Assembly (NCBI RefSeq): GCF_030326305.1
Contig: NZ_JACAKB010000014.1
Coordinates: 24,143 to 88,142 of the forward strand
DNA: 64,000 bases
From: Myroides odoratimimus
GTDB lineage: Bacteria; Bacteroidota; Bacteroidia; Flavobacteriales; Flavobacteriaceae
Direction of reading: 5' to 3'
Below the pieces are notes generated by a model. It did not search any database and had not been told where the DNA came from. It saw only the letters and a list, made by a program, of their open reading frames with translations. How positions within the stretch are numbered: the first letter of the stretch is position 1; every line of letters starts with the position of its first letter. Shown in pieces: positions 1 through 9,706 of this stretch. A program made the translations under genes and the position numbers.

Positions 1-1028
1 TTAGTCAAAACATAAGCTTCATCTTTATCTGTAGACGCATAATTAAACGCCATAAGCGAGAATGTATCTGACCAATTTATAGTATGAAATAATTGGTAAG
101 TTGTTTCTCCTTCTGCTTTGTAAAAATACTGTGTTTGTATTCCATTATACATCTTAGAATACCCTCTAAGATTACCATCTTTATCAAAATCATAATCTGA
201 TACAGGATTAGATGGATCATCATTTGTAAACAACTTGACATATTCACCTGTATTGATATTAATCTTATAAGGCTCAAATATTTGAGCATTTTCTAAATTC
301 ATTGTTATGATAATATAATCTTTTTGTTCTTTAAGCATATTCAGAATGCCTGCTTGAACCTTTTCGAATGGGGTTAAATCCATATTATTAGTACCATCGA
401 CATTCACAGCATAGATATGGTAGTTCTCATCTCCTCCATTATCCATTACATACGCTAAACGATCATCATTAATCCATCCATACCCTCTTACTAACTGTTC
501 TCCTTCTTCTATTACACGGATGATATTACCTGTCTCAATCTCTTTTACATAGACATGGCGTTTATTCTTCTCGTCTTTCTCTCTATAGGACAAATACTTC
601 CCATTAGGTGAGAGTTGAAATCCAGATGATGTAGGACGTTGAAAGTAATCTTCTACTTTATACTTATACTCTCCTTGTTCTTTATTAGCTAAGACCATTA
701 ATTCATCTTCCGTAGATACTAATGAAGGATTTCCTGGTAGAGTAATCACTGTTTTTTCAAAAACGATAGGTAATTCTTCTTCCATTTGACTCATCTTTCC
801 TTCTATTCTATCTTCTATATAATGACCCACAAAGCTCATTCCAATAGCTGATACAGAGAAACTTAAATCAGATTCTTTATAAACTATATTGGTAGCTGCG
901 ATTCCCATCGCTCCTTGACTCGGAAGATCTAAAGTCACATCATCTATTTTTTTAATATGCAGTACTAGGTCTAGTTTCATTTCTCCTAAGTCTAAGACAG
1001 CTTTATAATCTCCTATAATTTCTTTCAT
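1..1028 (-). CDS. S9 family peptidase / alpha-beta hydrolase, N-terminal part (runs off the left edge)
   Basis: This reading frame is open from an ATG at 1028 to the window edge (342 codons). An in-frame TAG lies seven codons upstream of the ATG, so this is the first possible start. The first ~95 residues (LDLPSQGAMGIA, then GHYIEDRIEGKMSQM) resemble the small N-terminal domain found in many flavobacterial secreted hydrolases. From about residue 110 the protein has beta-propeller-like repeats (LSPNGKYLSYREKDEKN; GWINDDRLAYVMDNGGDENY; AVNVDGTNNMDLTPF) typical of S9 prolyl oligopeptidases. The catalytic Ser-Asp-His domain would be encoded outside the window, so activity cannot be judged. No signal peptide is visible. 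Family assignment is firm at superfamily level only. Confidence 0.7.
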   Translation of the reverse strand, partial: MKEIIGDYKAVLDLGEMKLDLVLHIKKIDDVTLDLPSQGAMGIAATNIVYKESDLSFSVSAIGMSFVGHYIEDRIEGKMSQMEEELPIVFEKTVITLPGNPSLVSTEDELMVLANKEQGEYKYKVEDYFQRPTSSGFQLSPNGKYLSYREKDEKNKRHVYVKEIETGNIIRVIEEGEQLVRGYGWINDDRLAYVMDNGGDENYHIYAVNVDGTNNMDLTPFEKVQAGILNMLKEQKDYIIITMNLENAQIFEPYKININTGEYVKLFTNDDPSNPVSDYDFDKDGNLRGYSKMYNGIQTQYFYKAEGETTYQLFHTINWSDTFSLMAFNYASTDKDEAYVLT

Positions 1029-1423
1029 AATCCTATTTTTCTTTTCTATTTGCACTCCCTTTCTAGTTGAGAGCTTTACAAAAATACTGTTTTAAATATT
1101 CTTTCTAACCTAGTTTATAAATTAACTATATAGACTAAAAGAGTGAATATGACTCTATAATCATGCTAATAAATACTATTCCACAACAAAAAAGAGTATT
1201 ATGACCTCACTTCATTCCACAATAATCTACACTATGTGTCATTCGTTTTGTTAAAAAAAGGCTCAAACAGCCTAAAACAGTGATGGCACAACTATTGAAG
1301 GTATTTAAATAACTATTTGGTTCATAAAACTTTTATAATGAGATATATTCTCAAATACAAACACTAAAAAATAAATTATAAAACAAACACACAAATAGTA
1401 TAACAATATTAAAAGATAAGGTT
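1029..1423. other. Intergenic region between divergent genes
   Basis: This 395-base AT-rich region separates the leftward S9 peptidase gene from the rightward glycosyltransferase gene. The only signal I can support is the sigma-54-like element at 1284-1299 listed separately. No RNA gene, ORF or clear repeat was seen. Confidence 0.5.
1284..1299 (+). promoter_or_regulatory. Putative sigma-54 (RpoN) promoter of the glycosyltransferase gene
   Basis: TGGCACAACTATTGAA matches the sigma-54 pattern TGGCAC-N5-TTG, with GG and the -12 G separated by exactly ten bases. The predicted transcription start near 1308 gives a leader of about 115 nt before the ATG at 1424. A sigma-54 activator gene (8297-9706) lies in the same window, but no link to this site is shown. 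Confidence 0.5.
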
Positions 1424-2833
1424 ATGCAAAACGACAAAACGATTAATACGCCACAATCAACTCCTTTAGACAAACAAGAAGGAAAACCTTTAAAGACAAA
1501 ATCATTATCTACAACTGATTATATCGTTTTAGGAGGTACCTTTTTACTAATGGGGGTAGGATTATTTTTAATTTACAAATTACAACCATACTTCGAGAGA
1601 ATACGTTTCGAACAATTAAAATCATTTTGGGGTTCTACTGTAATTAACTTTGGACTTGTTCTATTTGTTTTACAAATGAGCTTCTTACTTTATATAGTAT
1701 ATCTTTATTTTAGATATAAACCTGTTGCTTCATTAAGTGACGAAGAATTACCAACATGTACTGTTATAGTTCCTGCTTATAATGAAGGTCGTCTAGTATA
1801 TGACACACTACTTAGTTTAGCCAATGGTGATTATCCAATAGAGAAATTAGAGATTATTTCTATAGATGATGGTAGTAAAGATAATACATGGAACTGGATG
1901 CTGAAAGCTAAAGCTGAACTAGGAGATAGAGTATCTATATTACAACAACCTAAAAACCAAGGAAAAAGACACGCTCTATATAGAGGTTTTAATATTGGAA
2001 CAGGTGAAGTTTATGTTACAGTAGACAGTGATTCTATTGTAAAAAAAGATACCCTTAGAAACTTAGTTAGTCCATTCGTACACAATGAGAAGTGTGGAGC
2101 TGTAGGAGGAAATGTGAGGGTACTAAATACAGAAGATGGAATTATACCTAAAATGCTAAATGTAAGTTTTGTATTTAGTTTCGAATTTATTCGTTCTGCT
2201 CAGAGTGCTTTAGGATCAGTACTATGTACTCCAGGAGCATTAGCAGCATATAGAAGAGAGGCTGTAATGCATTGTTTAGAAGATTGGATCAACCAAACTT
2301 TCATGGGACAACCTTCTGATATAGGTGAGGATAGAGCCATGACAAATATGATTTTAAAACAAGGATATCATGTACTATTCCAACGTAATGCTTATGTATT
2401 AACCAATACTCCTGAAGAGTACAAAACATTATACAAGATGTTTATTCGTTGGGAAAGAAGTAATGTTAGAGAGAACATTGCTATGAGTAAATTTGCTTTT
2501 AAGAAGTTTAGAGAAGGATCGACAATAGGGCCAAGAATTTTACTATTAAACCAATGGTTAAGAGTATTAATGGCTTATCCCCTATTAATTTTAATGATAT
2601 TCTTCGTAGCTACAAAACCTCTAGTGTTTATCACTTCTGCATTAGTAAGTATTTTTATTTTCTCGAGTATTCAAGTATTTTTCTACTCGAAAAGATATAG
2701 CATAGCAGAATCTTTCTGGGCATATCCATATAGTATTTTCTATACGTTTACACTATTTTGGATTACTCCTTATGCTATCGCTACAGCTAATAAGAGAGGT
2801 TGGCTGACAAGAACATTACCTGCACAGAAATAG
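1424..2833 (+). CDS. Membrane-bound family 2 glycosyltransferase
   Basis: A 469-residue processive-type glycosyltransferase. Two N-terminal membrane segments (about residues 33-52 and 72-98) precede a GT-A catalytic domain. That domain starts with CTVIVPAYNEG, followed by IDDGSKDNTW, the metal/nucleotide-binding VTVDSDS, the GEDRAMTN acceptor/catalytic-base region, and IRWERS, which corresponds to the (Q/R)xxRW signature of NodC, chitin and hyaluronan synthases. Two or three further hydrophobic segments follow near the C-terminus. The layout fits a polysaccharide synthase using UDP-sugar at the inner membrane. The product (for example poly-GlcNAc or another glycan) cannot be told. It is monocistronic, with a sigma-54-like promoter upstream and a hairpin terminator downstream. 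Confidence 0.85.
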   Translation: MQNDKTINTPQSTPLDKQEGKPLKTKSLSTTDYIVLGGTFLLMGVGLFLIYKLQPYFERIRFEQLKSFWGSTVINFGLVLFVLQMSFLLYIVYLYFRYKPVASLSDEELPTCTVIVPAYNEGRLVYDTLLSLANGDYPIEKLEIISIDDGSKDNTWNWMLKAKAELGDRVSILQQPKNQGKRHALYRGFNIGTGEVYVTVDSDSIVKKDTLRNLVSPFVHNEKCGAVGGNVRVLNTEDGIIPKMLNVSFVFSFEFIRSAQSALGSVLCTPGALAAYRREAVMHCLEDWINQTFMGQPSDIGEDRAMTNMILKQGYHVLFQRNAYVLTNTPEEYKTLYKMFIRWERSNVRENIAMSKFAFKKFREGSTIGPRILLLNQWLRVLMAYPLLILMIFFVATKPLVFITSALVSIFIFSSIQVFFYSKRYSIAESFWAYPYSIFYTFTLFWITPYAIATANKRGWLTRTLPAQK

Positions 2834-2860
2834 AGTAGTTGAATATATTGATTTTAAGTA

Positions 2861-2893
2861 AAAAAGACAGCATGCACTTCGCTGTCTTTTTTC
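2861..2893 (+). terminator. Rho-independent terminator of the glycosyltransferase gene
   Basis: The stem AAAAGACAGC / GCTGTCTTTT with a short loop is followed by a T run. Confidence 0.8.
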
Positions 2894-2940
2894 GTTTTAC
2901 TCTATTCATTATTTCATTTTAGAAAGTTACTATAAATAAA

Positions 2941-2970
2941 GAATGGCTATTCTGTACAGAATAGCCATTC
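2941..2970. terminator. Long perfect palindrome, terminator of the secreted S9 peptidase gene
   Basis: The arms GAATGGCTATTCTG and CAGAATAGCCATTC are exactly complementary around TA. T-rich sequence lies on the leftward-transcribed side, and the palindrome sits directly after the stop codon of the minus-strand gene. Confidence 0.75.
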
Positions 2971-2991
2971 TTTTGTTCTTATCTACTTAGA

Positions 2992-5925
2992 TTATTTCAC
3001 CTGATCTTCTGTTAGATCAAATCCCCAATCTTTTCCTTTCATTGTTGCAGGTACTCCTTTTACCATCCAAACTGGTGCTTTACCGTCTTTTAGGTAATAA
3101 TCGAAGAATTGTTGTTGACGTATTTGAATATCTTTTCTATTTTGACGTTTCATCAAGTTGTGCTCATCTCCATTATAGTTTAACATCCAAACTGGTTTTC
3201 CTAAACGTCTTAATGCCATAAACATTTCAATACCTTGATACCATGGTACTGCCCCATCGTTATCATTATGCATAATAACCACTGGTGTTTTTACATCTGG
3301 CATTCTAAATAATGGTGAGTTTTCAATATATAAGTCATGTCCTTCCCAAAGTGTTTTTCCTATTCTACTTTGTGTTTTTTCATATTGGAATTGACGGCTC
3401 ATTCCACTTTGCCAACGGATACCTCCATAAGCTGACGTCATATTCGCTACTGGAGCTCCTGACCATGCAGCTGTATACATATCTGTTACTGTAATTAAAT
3501 GAGCTACTTGGTATCCTCCCCAACTTTGTCCTTGAATAGCAATTTTATCAGCATTAACCCATTTATTTTGCTTTAAGTATTCTACTCCTGAGTTGATATA
3601 TTCTTCTGCTGATTTACCTGGATATCCATCTACATAACTAACATCTGGAGTAAATACTAAATAACCATTACTCACAAAATATGGAATATTTAAACGAGAT
3701 GGTGTTGGTGCTGGAGCTTCATATCGATGTAAATTATCTGATAACTTCTCATAGAAGTATACAATCATCGGATACTTTTTATTTGCATCAAAATCTTCAG
3801 GTTTAAATAATACTCCTGTTGACTCATATCCTTTAGGTGTAGTCCAATGCACTAGCTCTGCAGTTCCCCAATTGTACTCTTTTTGTTGTGGATTAATATC
3901 ACTTAATTGAGTTGCTGATACTAAATCATTGGTAACATATAGATTCATTGACTCTGTAAAAGAACCTTTTAAATAACCATATACATTAGCATCCTTCGCT
4001 TTAAACAAAGAACTATAACCACTATATGGTTGCATTAATACCTCTTTAGGGGCTTTTGTACTCTTTATTTCTGTAGTAAAGAATCCTGCATCTTTTGTTT
4101 TTTCATTGAATGCAGCTAAGATTATTTGTTCTGTTCTGTTGAATGAACGCTTTTCATCATCTAACTTTAATACATCAAAAGCAATATTATTCTTACGTCC
4201 ATATCCATTAGTAACCATTCTAGGAGCTTTATTACTATTCAAATAAAATTCCCAAATATCAAAGCGATCTCTAATTAAAACTGACTCGTCGTTATCTGTC
4301 CATGCTTGGATTCCATAAGAAGAGGCATTGTCAGGCATATCAAAAGTCTCATCAGCAAAAGATACTGACAAACCTTTATTTAAGTGTTTTGTAATCTTTG
4401 TTTTAATATCATAAGCATACCAATTACCTTCTTCACTATTATAGTACACCACTGCTGTTCCTTTTGGTGATATACGAGCTGAGCCTGGTAAGTCGGCAAC
4501 TACCTCTACTTCTTTACCTGTATTTACATCTACAATATAATAAGAAGAAACTCCTGAGATATTCCACTGTCTTTCTACTCTTCGTCCAAAGTCTGAAGAA
4601 TTAAACACAATATTAGCATTTCCTTCGTCTACTAATTGGCTTCCATTGATTTTCTCATCAGCTAAAGCAATAAGTTTACTTCTATCTTTAAGGTTAATAG
4701 TAGCTAAAAAGCTTTTCTTTAAGTCCTTATCTAGATTCACTAACTGTTGAGGCTGAATATAGTCTTCATTATAATGCCAAATATCTACTACAGCATGATC
4801 TTCTGCTATAAGTGTAGTGTCTTTAGCAATAGGCTGTGGTGCAATACCTAAATACAATCTTCCTCCATTCTTACTAAAACGAGGTTTGTTATTTTCTGAA
4901 ACAACCCAATCTTTAGGCATTCCCTTTGTAGTATTAGAAGCTAATACTGTAGCACCTGTCACAAGATTAGTATAGTACAAGTCATATTTCTTTACTAATA
5001 CCTTCTCCTCATCATTCGTTCCAATAAATACTAATTGCTTACCATTGTCATCAAAAGAGAACTGAGAATACTTACCTGTACCTTCTAAGATTGTTTTAAC
5101 TGCTTTTGTTTTCAAATCAACTACAAATACTCCGAAAGGCCCTTTAGCAGTTTCTTCTTTTGTATCTGCTACTTCCTTAGTTTCCTCAGTTTTATTTTCT
5201 TCTTTTTTATCATCCTTTTTCTTTGCATTAGGATCTTTTGTAACAAAAACCAAGTACTGTCCTAAATCATCAAAATAATAGTCTGTTACATTCTCATAAG
5301 AGATTTTCTCTCCTGTTACTAAGTTCTCAAATACCAATTCTAAAGGAGCATCTTTGTCTGATTTTTTAGCAGGTTTCTTTACCTCCTTTTTGTCTTTTGA
5401 CTTTGCAGTATCTTTAGCTGGCTCTAATAAATATGCTAAGTAATCTCCTTTTTTCTCTGGAACTTTAAAAGACTTAATATCTGATTTCTTTACTAAAGTT
5501 CCTGTTTTTAAATTGTATATTCCTAAAGAATCTTTAGCAATTTCATCTTCTTTTTTCTTTTTTGTTCTTACTGCTTTCAAATCAGCATAAGTAGGACGAA
5601 TAGAGAAAACAGAAAAGTTAGACGTCCCTGTAAATACAGGTTTCTCCCCTCTTGGAACTACAAGTTTTTTAGTTTTTTTTACCGTCTCTATATAAAGAGT
5701 CTTATCTCCTTCTTGCGGATTAACTTGATATAAGATCCAGTCTCCATTATTAGAAAAAGTTTTTGTCCCTATAGATTGCCATCCATCATATACAGAATGG
5801 TCTAAAGGCTTTTTTTGTGCTTGGGTAGTCAAACTTCCCAAAACAAAAAGACCTATTCCTAACTGTTTCCAAAAATAACTAGGATTAGATCTTCTTGATG
5901 GTTTTGTTGTTGATGTTAATTTCAT
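2992..5925 (-). CDS. Secreted S9 family prolyl oligopeptidase-type peptidase
   Basis: A 977-residue exported serine peptidase. An N-terminal hydrophobic signal (about residues 20-36, ending near TTQAQ) is followed by a long beta-propeller region. The C-terminal alpha/beta-hydrolase domain shows the nucleophile motif GQSWGG, an acid-loop HNDNDGAVPW and the catalytic histidine in GDEHNL. An unusual lysine- and glutamate-rich low-complexity stretch lies about residues 165-265 (several KKDDKKEE- and KEETAKG-like runs) within the propeller. A TAAATTTG box at 5961-5968 fits a Bacteroidota -7 element 36 bases before the ATG, so the gene probably has its own promoter. The likely role is periplasmic or secreted peptide degradation; the substrate is unknown. 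Confidence 0.88.
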   Translation of the reverse strand: MKLTSTTKPSRRSNPSYFWKQLGIGLFVLGSLTTQAQKKPLDHSVYDGWQSIGTKTFSNNGDWILYQVNPQEGDKTLYIETVKKTKKLVVPRGEKPVFTGTSNFSVFSIRPTYADLKAVRTKKKKEDEIAKDSLGIYNLKTGTLVKKSDIKSFKVPEKKGDYLAYLLEPAKDTAKSKDKKEVKKPAKKSDKDAPLELVFENLVTGEKISYENVTDYYFDDLGQYLVFVTKDPNAKKKDDKKEENKTEETKEVADTKEETAKGPFGVFVVDLKTKAVKTILEGTGKYSQFSFDDNGKQLVFIGTNDEEKVLVKKYDLYYTNLVTGATVLASNTTKGMPKDWVVSENNKPRFSKNGGRLYLGIAPQPIAKDTTLIAEDHAVVDIWHYNEDYIQPQQLVNLDKDLKKSFLATINLKDRSKLIALADEKINGSQLVDEGNANIVFNSSDFGRRVERQWNISGVSSYYIVDVNTGKEVEVVADLPGSARISPKGTAVVYYNSEEGNWYAYDIKTKITKHLNKGLSVSFADETFDMPDNASSYGIQAWTDNDESVLIRDRFDIWEFYLNSNKAPRMVTNGYGRKNNIAFDVLKLDDEKRSFNRTEQIILAAFNEKTKDAGFFTTEIKSTKAPKEVLMQPYSGYSSLFKAKDANVYGYLKGSFTESMNLYVTNDLVSATQLSDINPQQKEYNWGTAELVHWTTPKGYESTGVLFKPEDFDANKKYPMIVYFYEKLSDNLHRYEAPAPTPSRLNIPYFVSNGYLVFTPDVSYVDGYPGKSAEEYINSGVEYLKQNKWVNADKIAIQGQSWGGYQVAHLITVTDMYTAAWSGAPVANMTSAYGGIRWQSGMSRQFQYEKTQSRIGKTLWEGHDLYIENSPLFRMPDVKTPVVIMHNDNDGAVPWYQGIEMFMALRRLGKPVWMLNYNGDEHNLMKRQNRKDIQIRQQQFFDYYLKDGKAPVWMVKGVPATMKGKDWGFDLTEDQVK

Positions 5926-5984
5926 ATTACGTTAGTTAATTTACGGCTTGGAAGTTACCGCAAATTTAGTACTTGACCAAACAA

Positions 5985-7640
5985 CTATTTTAATTGATTT
6001 AGCTCATACAACTCTCGTATACGTTTCTTACTGATTTTACCAACACTTGTTTTAGGAATATCGTCTACAAATACAAAACGATCAGGTATAGCCCATTTAT
6101 TTATAACTTGCTTATCAACATACTTTTGCATATAATTTATTAGGTCTCTTTCGGTAATATCTACTTCTACTTTTTTTACTACTAAGGCAAAAGGGCGCTC
6201 TCCCCACTTATCATCAGGAATTCCAATTACAGCAACATCTATAACACCTAGATAACTACTTATCATCTCTTCTAAGGCAAGTGAAGACATCCATTCGCCT
6301 CCTGTTTTAATCACATCCTTAGAACGATCTACTATTTTTACATCATTATTCTCATTAATCCATGCAATATCTCCTGTATGCAAATAGCCTCCTGCCCATA
6401 GCTCCTCACTCTTCTTAGTATCTTTATAATATCCCATGGTAAGATAAGGTGCTCTTACTACTATTTCTCCTAGTGTTTTACCATCTTTAGGTACTTCTAC
6501 ACCTTCCTCATCTACTACTTTTAAATCCACTAGTAATGCAGCTCTACCTGTCCTTGTTCTAATATCTAATTGAGACTCTAAATCATTTTTAATAGTCTCT
6601 AAAGATAGATATGAAGTCGTTAATAATGGACAAGTTTCAGACATACCATATCCTGTCACTACTGATATACCTCTTTCCATAGCCCTCCTTGCTAATGGTT
6701 TGCTCAAAGCAGACCCTCCTATTAATACACTCCAATTTGAAAAATCAATATCACTAGCGGCAGGACTAGTCAATAACATATTTAATATCGTAGGTACACA
6801 ATGTGATATCGTTGGTTTCTCTTTTCTAAAGATTTCTAAGAAACTCTGTGGTTCAAATCTACCAACATACACTTGTTTTAAACTTAATGCTGTCGCTACA
6901 TAAGGAAGGCCCCAAGCATGGACATGGAACATTGGTGTTAAAGGTAAATACACATCTTTTGATGTAATTTTAAACCCTTCATTCATCAGAGATAACACAC
7001 TCATCTCTACCATCGTATGTAGCACTAATTGTCTATGAGTGAAATATACCGCTTTCGGATCTCCTGTTGTTCCTGTTGTATAAAATAAAGTTGCTACTGC
7101 TTCTTCAGAAAAATCAGGAAAACTATACTCTTTCGAAGAAGAAGTAACTAAGTTGTCAAAGTAACCCTTTATATATAAAATTGTCTTGACTTCATTAGTG
7201 TGGTCGCGAATAATGATAATCTGCTTTACAGTAGTCATTTTATCCTTAATCGATTCTATTATTGGGACAAAATCCTCATGCACAATTAATACCACATCTT
7301 CTGCATGATTAATAGTATAAAGCATTTGCTCTGGAGCTAGACGCCAATTAATAGTATGCAACACATTTCCCGAAATAGGAACTGCAAAATAATTCATTAA
7401 ATAGCGATGACTGTCATAATCTATAACTCCTACAACACTACCTCCATCTAATCCTAATTCTTTATATACATTACACAGCTGTTTCACTCTACTATACAAT
7501 TCATAATAATCGAACCGCTCTTGGTTCTTATAAACTATTTCATGTTTTGGATTAACACGAAGCGAGTTCTCTAATAAATCTTTTATCAACAGTTGATAAG
7601 CATGTGCATGACTGTTAGATTCTATTGTTTTTATTTTCAT
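5985..7640 (-). CDS. Acyl-CoA ligase (AMP-binding enzyme)
   Basis: An adenylate-forming ligase of about 551 residues, expected to activate a medium- or long-chain fatty acid with ATP and CoA in the cytoplasm. Motifs in order: LFYTTGTTGDPKAV (P-loop-like A3), GYGMSETCP, LHTGDIAWIN with VDRSKDVIKTGGEW, and the C-terminal PKTSVGKISKKRI with the catalytic lysine. The frame is open upstream to a TTG at 7694, but the ATG at 7640 gives a natural N-terminus (MKIKTIES) and is preferred. It resembles the AlkK/FadD group; the chain length used is not evident. It precedes the secreted peptidase gene on the same strand with 59 bases between them. Confidence 0.85.
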   Translation of the reverse strand: MKIKTIESNSHAHAYQLLIKDLLENSLRVNPKHEIVYKNQERFDYYELYSRVKQLCNVYKELGLDGGSVVGVIDYDSHRYLMNYFAVPISGNVLHTINWRLAPEQMLYTINHAEDVVLIVHEDFVPIIESIKDKMTTVKQIIIIRDHTNEVKTILYIKGYFDNLVTSSSKEYSFPDFSEEAVATLFYTTGTTGDPKAVYFTHRQLVLHTMVEMSVLSLMNEGFKITSKDVYLPLTPMFHVHAWGLPYVATALSLKQVYVGRFEPQSFLEIFRKEKPTISHCVPTILNMLLTSPAASDIDFSNWSVLIGGSALSKPLARRAMERGISVVTGYGMSETCPLLTTSYLSLETIKNDLESQLDIRTRTGRAALLVDLKVVDEEGVEVPKDGKTLGEIVVRAPYLTMGYYKDTKKSEELWAGGYLHTGDIAWINENNDVKIVDRSKDVIKTGGEWMSSLALEEMISSYLGVIDVAVIGIPDDKWGERPFALVVKKVEVDITERDLINYMQKYVDKQVINKWAIPDRFVFVDDIPKTSVGKISKKRIRELYELNQLK

Positions 7641-7761
7641 TTGATTGTTTTTTGTTGGTGTACTACAATATAGTAAAAATGTTTCAAAACTCAACCTATC
7701 AACTAATTACCAATACTATATGGTAATAAAAGCACTCTACACTAACATGATAACTGAGCAT

Positions 7762-7801
7762 AAAAAAAGCCTGTGAATATAAATCTTTCACAGGCTTTTT
7801 T
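7762..7801 (-). terminator. Terminator after the 110-residue hypothetical gene
   Basis: The stem GCCTGTGA / TCACAGGC is flanked by A and T runs, giving a functional hairpin in the leftward direction. Confidence 0.8.
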
Positions 7802-7821
7802 AAAAATATATCGCGATTTCA

Positions 7822-8154
7822 TTAGCTTCTCAATGATGCTATAAACTCTTCCACATCTGCATCAAACGTTGTTTCTTGAATTAGTTCAAGAGATAAGCTT
7901 GTCATCTTTTTAAAATGTGTTTTAGAAAAACTTCTTCCTCCAAAACTCTCTCTACAGAAGTCTCCTATAATACCAAACACTCCGTTTACTTCGTCTATAG
8001 TAACTTCTTTCTGATCTGCGTATCTTCCTCTTAATACAGCAGCACCAACATAAGCCCCAATCTTCACAACTAAATCTGTATCTAGAATTTCCTTTTTATC
8101 AGCTAAATAAAATAACTCATCTAAATTATGATGTATTAGCGTTTTTATATCCAT
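7822..8154 (-). CDS. Conserved-looking hypothetical protein, 110 residues
   Basis: I do not recognise this protein. It is small, acidic and without membrane segments, probably helical (MDIKTLIHHNLDELF at the start; VEEFIASLRS at the end). The frame can be extended to a TTG at 8181, but that TTG lies inside a TACCTTTG sequence (8179-8186) that matches the Bacteroidota -7 box, so the ATG at 8154 is the more likely start with a leader of about 18 nt. It has its own terminator downstream and sits between the acyl-CoA ligase and the sigma-54 regulator genes without obvious functional coupling. Confidence 0.6.
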   Translation of the reverse strand: MDIKTLIHHNLDELFYLADKKEILDTDLVVKIGAYVGAAVLRGRYADQKEVTIDEVNGVFGIIGDFCRESFGGRSFSKTHFKKMTSLSLELIQETTFDADVEEFIASLRS

Positions 8155-8178
8155 ATCCTCTACTTCTCTTATTTTAAG

Positions 8179-8186
8179 CAAAGGTA
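8179..8186 (-). promoter_or_regulatory. Putative -7 box of the 110-residue gene
   Basis: On the minus strand this reads TACCTTTG, an exact fit to TAnnTTTG. It decides the start codon of the downstream gene. No clear -33 TTG was seen at the usual spacing. Confidence 0.4.
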
Positions 8187-8260
8187 AAAATAAAAGTAGA
8201 GATATACTTATACTTTTAATATGAACTATACTTTACACTAAACCTAAAATTGAGTACAAA

Positions 8261-8292
8261 AAAAAAGTGTTGAATCATCTTCAACACTTTTA
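8261..8292 (-). terminator. Terminator of the sigma-54 response regulator gene
   Basis: The stem AAAAGTGTTGA / TCAACACTTTT follows the stop codon of the minus-strand gene. Confidence 0.8.
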
Positions 8293-8296
8293 AATT

Positions 8297-9706
8297 TTAT
8301 AATTCGATATTATACAATTTCATTTTATTATACAATGTCTTTCTATCTATTCCTAATACCTGTGCAGCCTTAGTTTTATTAAACTTAACTTTTTCTAATA
8401 CAGTACGAATAGCTTGTTCTTCATTTCTAGAAGAGAACAACTTGAGATCATCCTCTACTGCTTCGTTACTTACATTAGCTTTAATCACTTCTGATTTTGG
8501 CACGAGAATCTCTTGTGGCAGTACATCTTTTTCTATTACCTCTCCACGAGTCAAAAGAACTGATCTTTTAATAATATTCTTCATTTCTCTTAAGTTCCCA
8601 GGCCAATCATAAGTTAAAAAGATACACTCTACCTCAGAAGAGAATTTTTTTACTTTTTTCTCAAGTTCGATATTAGATTCGTTTAAGAAATGCATTGCGA
8701 ACATTAATATATCTGCCCCTCTATCCGCTAATCTAGGAGCAACAATACCAAACTCATTTAATCGATGATATAAATCCTCTCTAAACTCACCCTCTCTTAC
8801 TGCCTTTGGCAGATCCTCATTCGTTGCAGCAATAACTCTAATGTCTACATCTATTTCATTACTACTCCCTACAGGCTTTACTTTTCGTTCTTGAAGTGCT
8901 CTTAGTAATTGCACTTGTACTTCGTAAGATAAATTACCTACCTCATCTAAGAATATGGTTCCTCCATTAGCCGCTTCAAAGTGTCCTACCTTATCCGTAA
9001 CTGCTCCTGTAAAAGATCCCTTAATATGCCCAAAGAACTCACTAGAAGCTAAATCTTTAGGAATAGCACCACAATCTACTGCAATATAAGGTTTATCCTT
9101 ACGCTTACTTTTTAAGTGAATAGAATGTGCTATATTTTCTTTACCTGTACCACTATCTCCAATAATCAAAACAGACATATTAGTAGGTGCTACTAAATCA
9201 ATGTACTCGTGTAACTGTTTAGACACATTACTTTCTCCTCTTACATAATCTAGCTCTATACTATTCTCATCTGTATCTTCTACATCTTTTACCACCGTAG
9301 TCTTAGCTTTCGATTTTAAAGGTTCGCCACTTTCCACACTAGCTTTTCTTTCGAGCGCTTGTTTAATTGTCAAAAGTATTTCATCTGGGTTAATTGGCTT
9401 AGCTACATAATCGAATGCTCCTAACTTCATTGCATTCACAGCTGTTTTAATTTCGGTATATCCCGTCATTAAAATAACTTGTGAAGTTCTACATTTTGAT
9501 TTTATATATTTAAGTAACTCTAGACCATTACTATCAGGTAGTCTAACATCTGTAAGAACAATATCATAGCACTCTTCATTAATACACTGTTCTGCTTCTG
9601 TACTACTAAATGCATTAGATACTATATACCCTTTTTTAGATAAAAAAGTTTTTAGCATTTCGCAGAAAGGAACATCATCATCTATAACCAGAATCTTGTG
9701 ACTCAT
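8297..9706 (-). CDS. Sigma-54-dependent response regulator (NtrC family)
   Basis: A 469-residue transcription activator with the three NtrC-type domains. The N-terminal receiver domain has acidic residues IDDD and the phospho-acceptor D53 in LTDVRLPD. The central AAA+ domain has Walker A GDSGTGKE, the sigma-54 contact loop read here as GSFTGA, and FLDEVG. A C-terminal Fis-type helix-turn-helix (KTKAAQVLGIDRKTLYNKM) completes it. The contact loop carries Ser in place of the usual first Ala of GAFTGA, a substitution also known in working family members. No histidine kinase gene is adjacent, so the partner is unknown. Its targets may include the sigma-54-like promoters found elsewhere in the window, but this is not shown. 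Confidence 0.93.
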   Translation of the reverse strand: MSHKILVIDDDVPFCEMLKTFLSKKGYIVSNAFSSTEAEQCINEECYDIVLTDVRLPDSNGLELLKYIKSKCRTSQVILMTGYTEIKTAVNAMKLGAFDYVAKPINPDEILLTIKQALERKASVESGEPLKSKAKTTVVKDVEDTDENSIELDYVRGESNVSKQLHEYIDLVAPTNMSVLIIGDSGTGKENIAHSIHLKSKRKDKPYIAVDCGAIPKDLASSEFFGHIKGSFTGAVTDKVGHFEAANGGTIFLDEVGNLSYEVQVQLLRALQERKVKPVGSSNEIDVDIRVIAATNEDLPKAVREGEFREDLYHRLNEFGIVAPRLADRGADILMFAMHFLNESNIELEKKVKKFSSEVECIFLTYDWPGNLREMKNIIKRSVLLTRGEVIEKDVLPQEILVPKSEVIKANVSNEAVEDDLKLFSSRNEEQAIRTVLEKVKFNKTKAAQVLGIDRKTLYNKMKLYNIEL

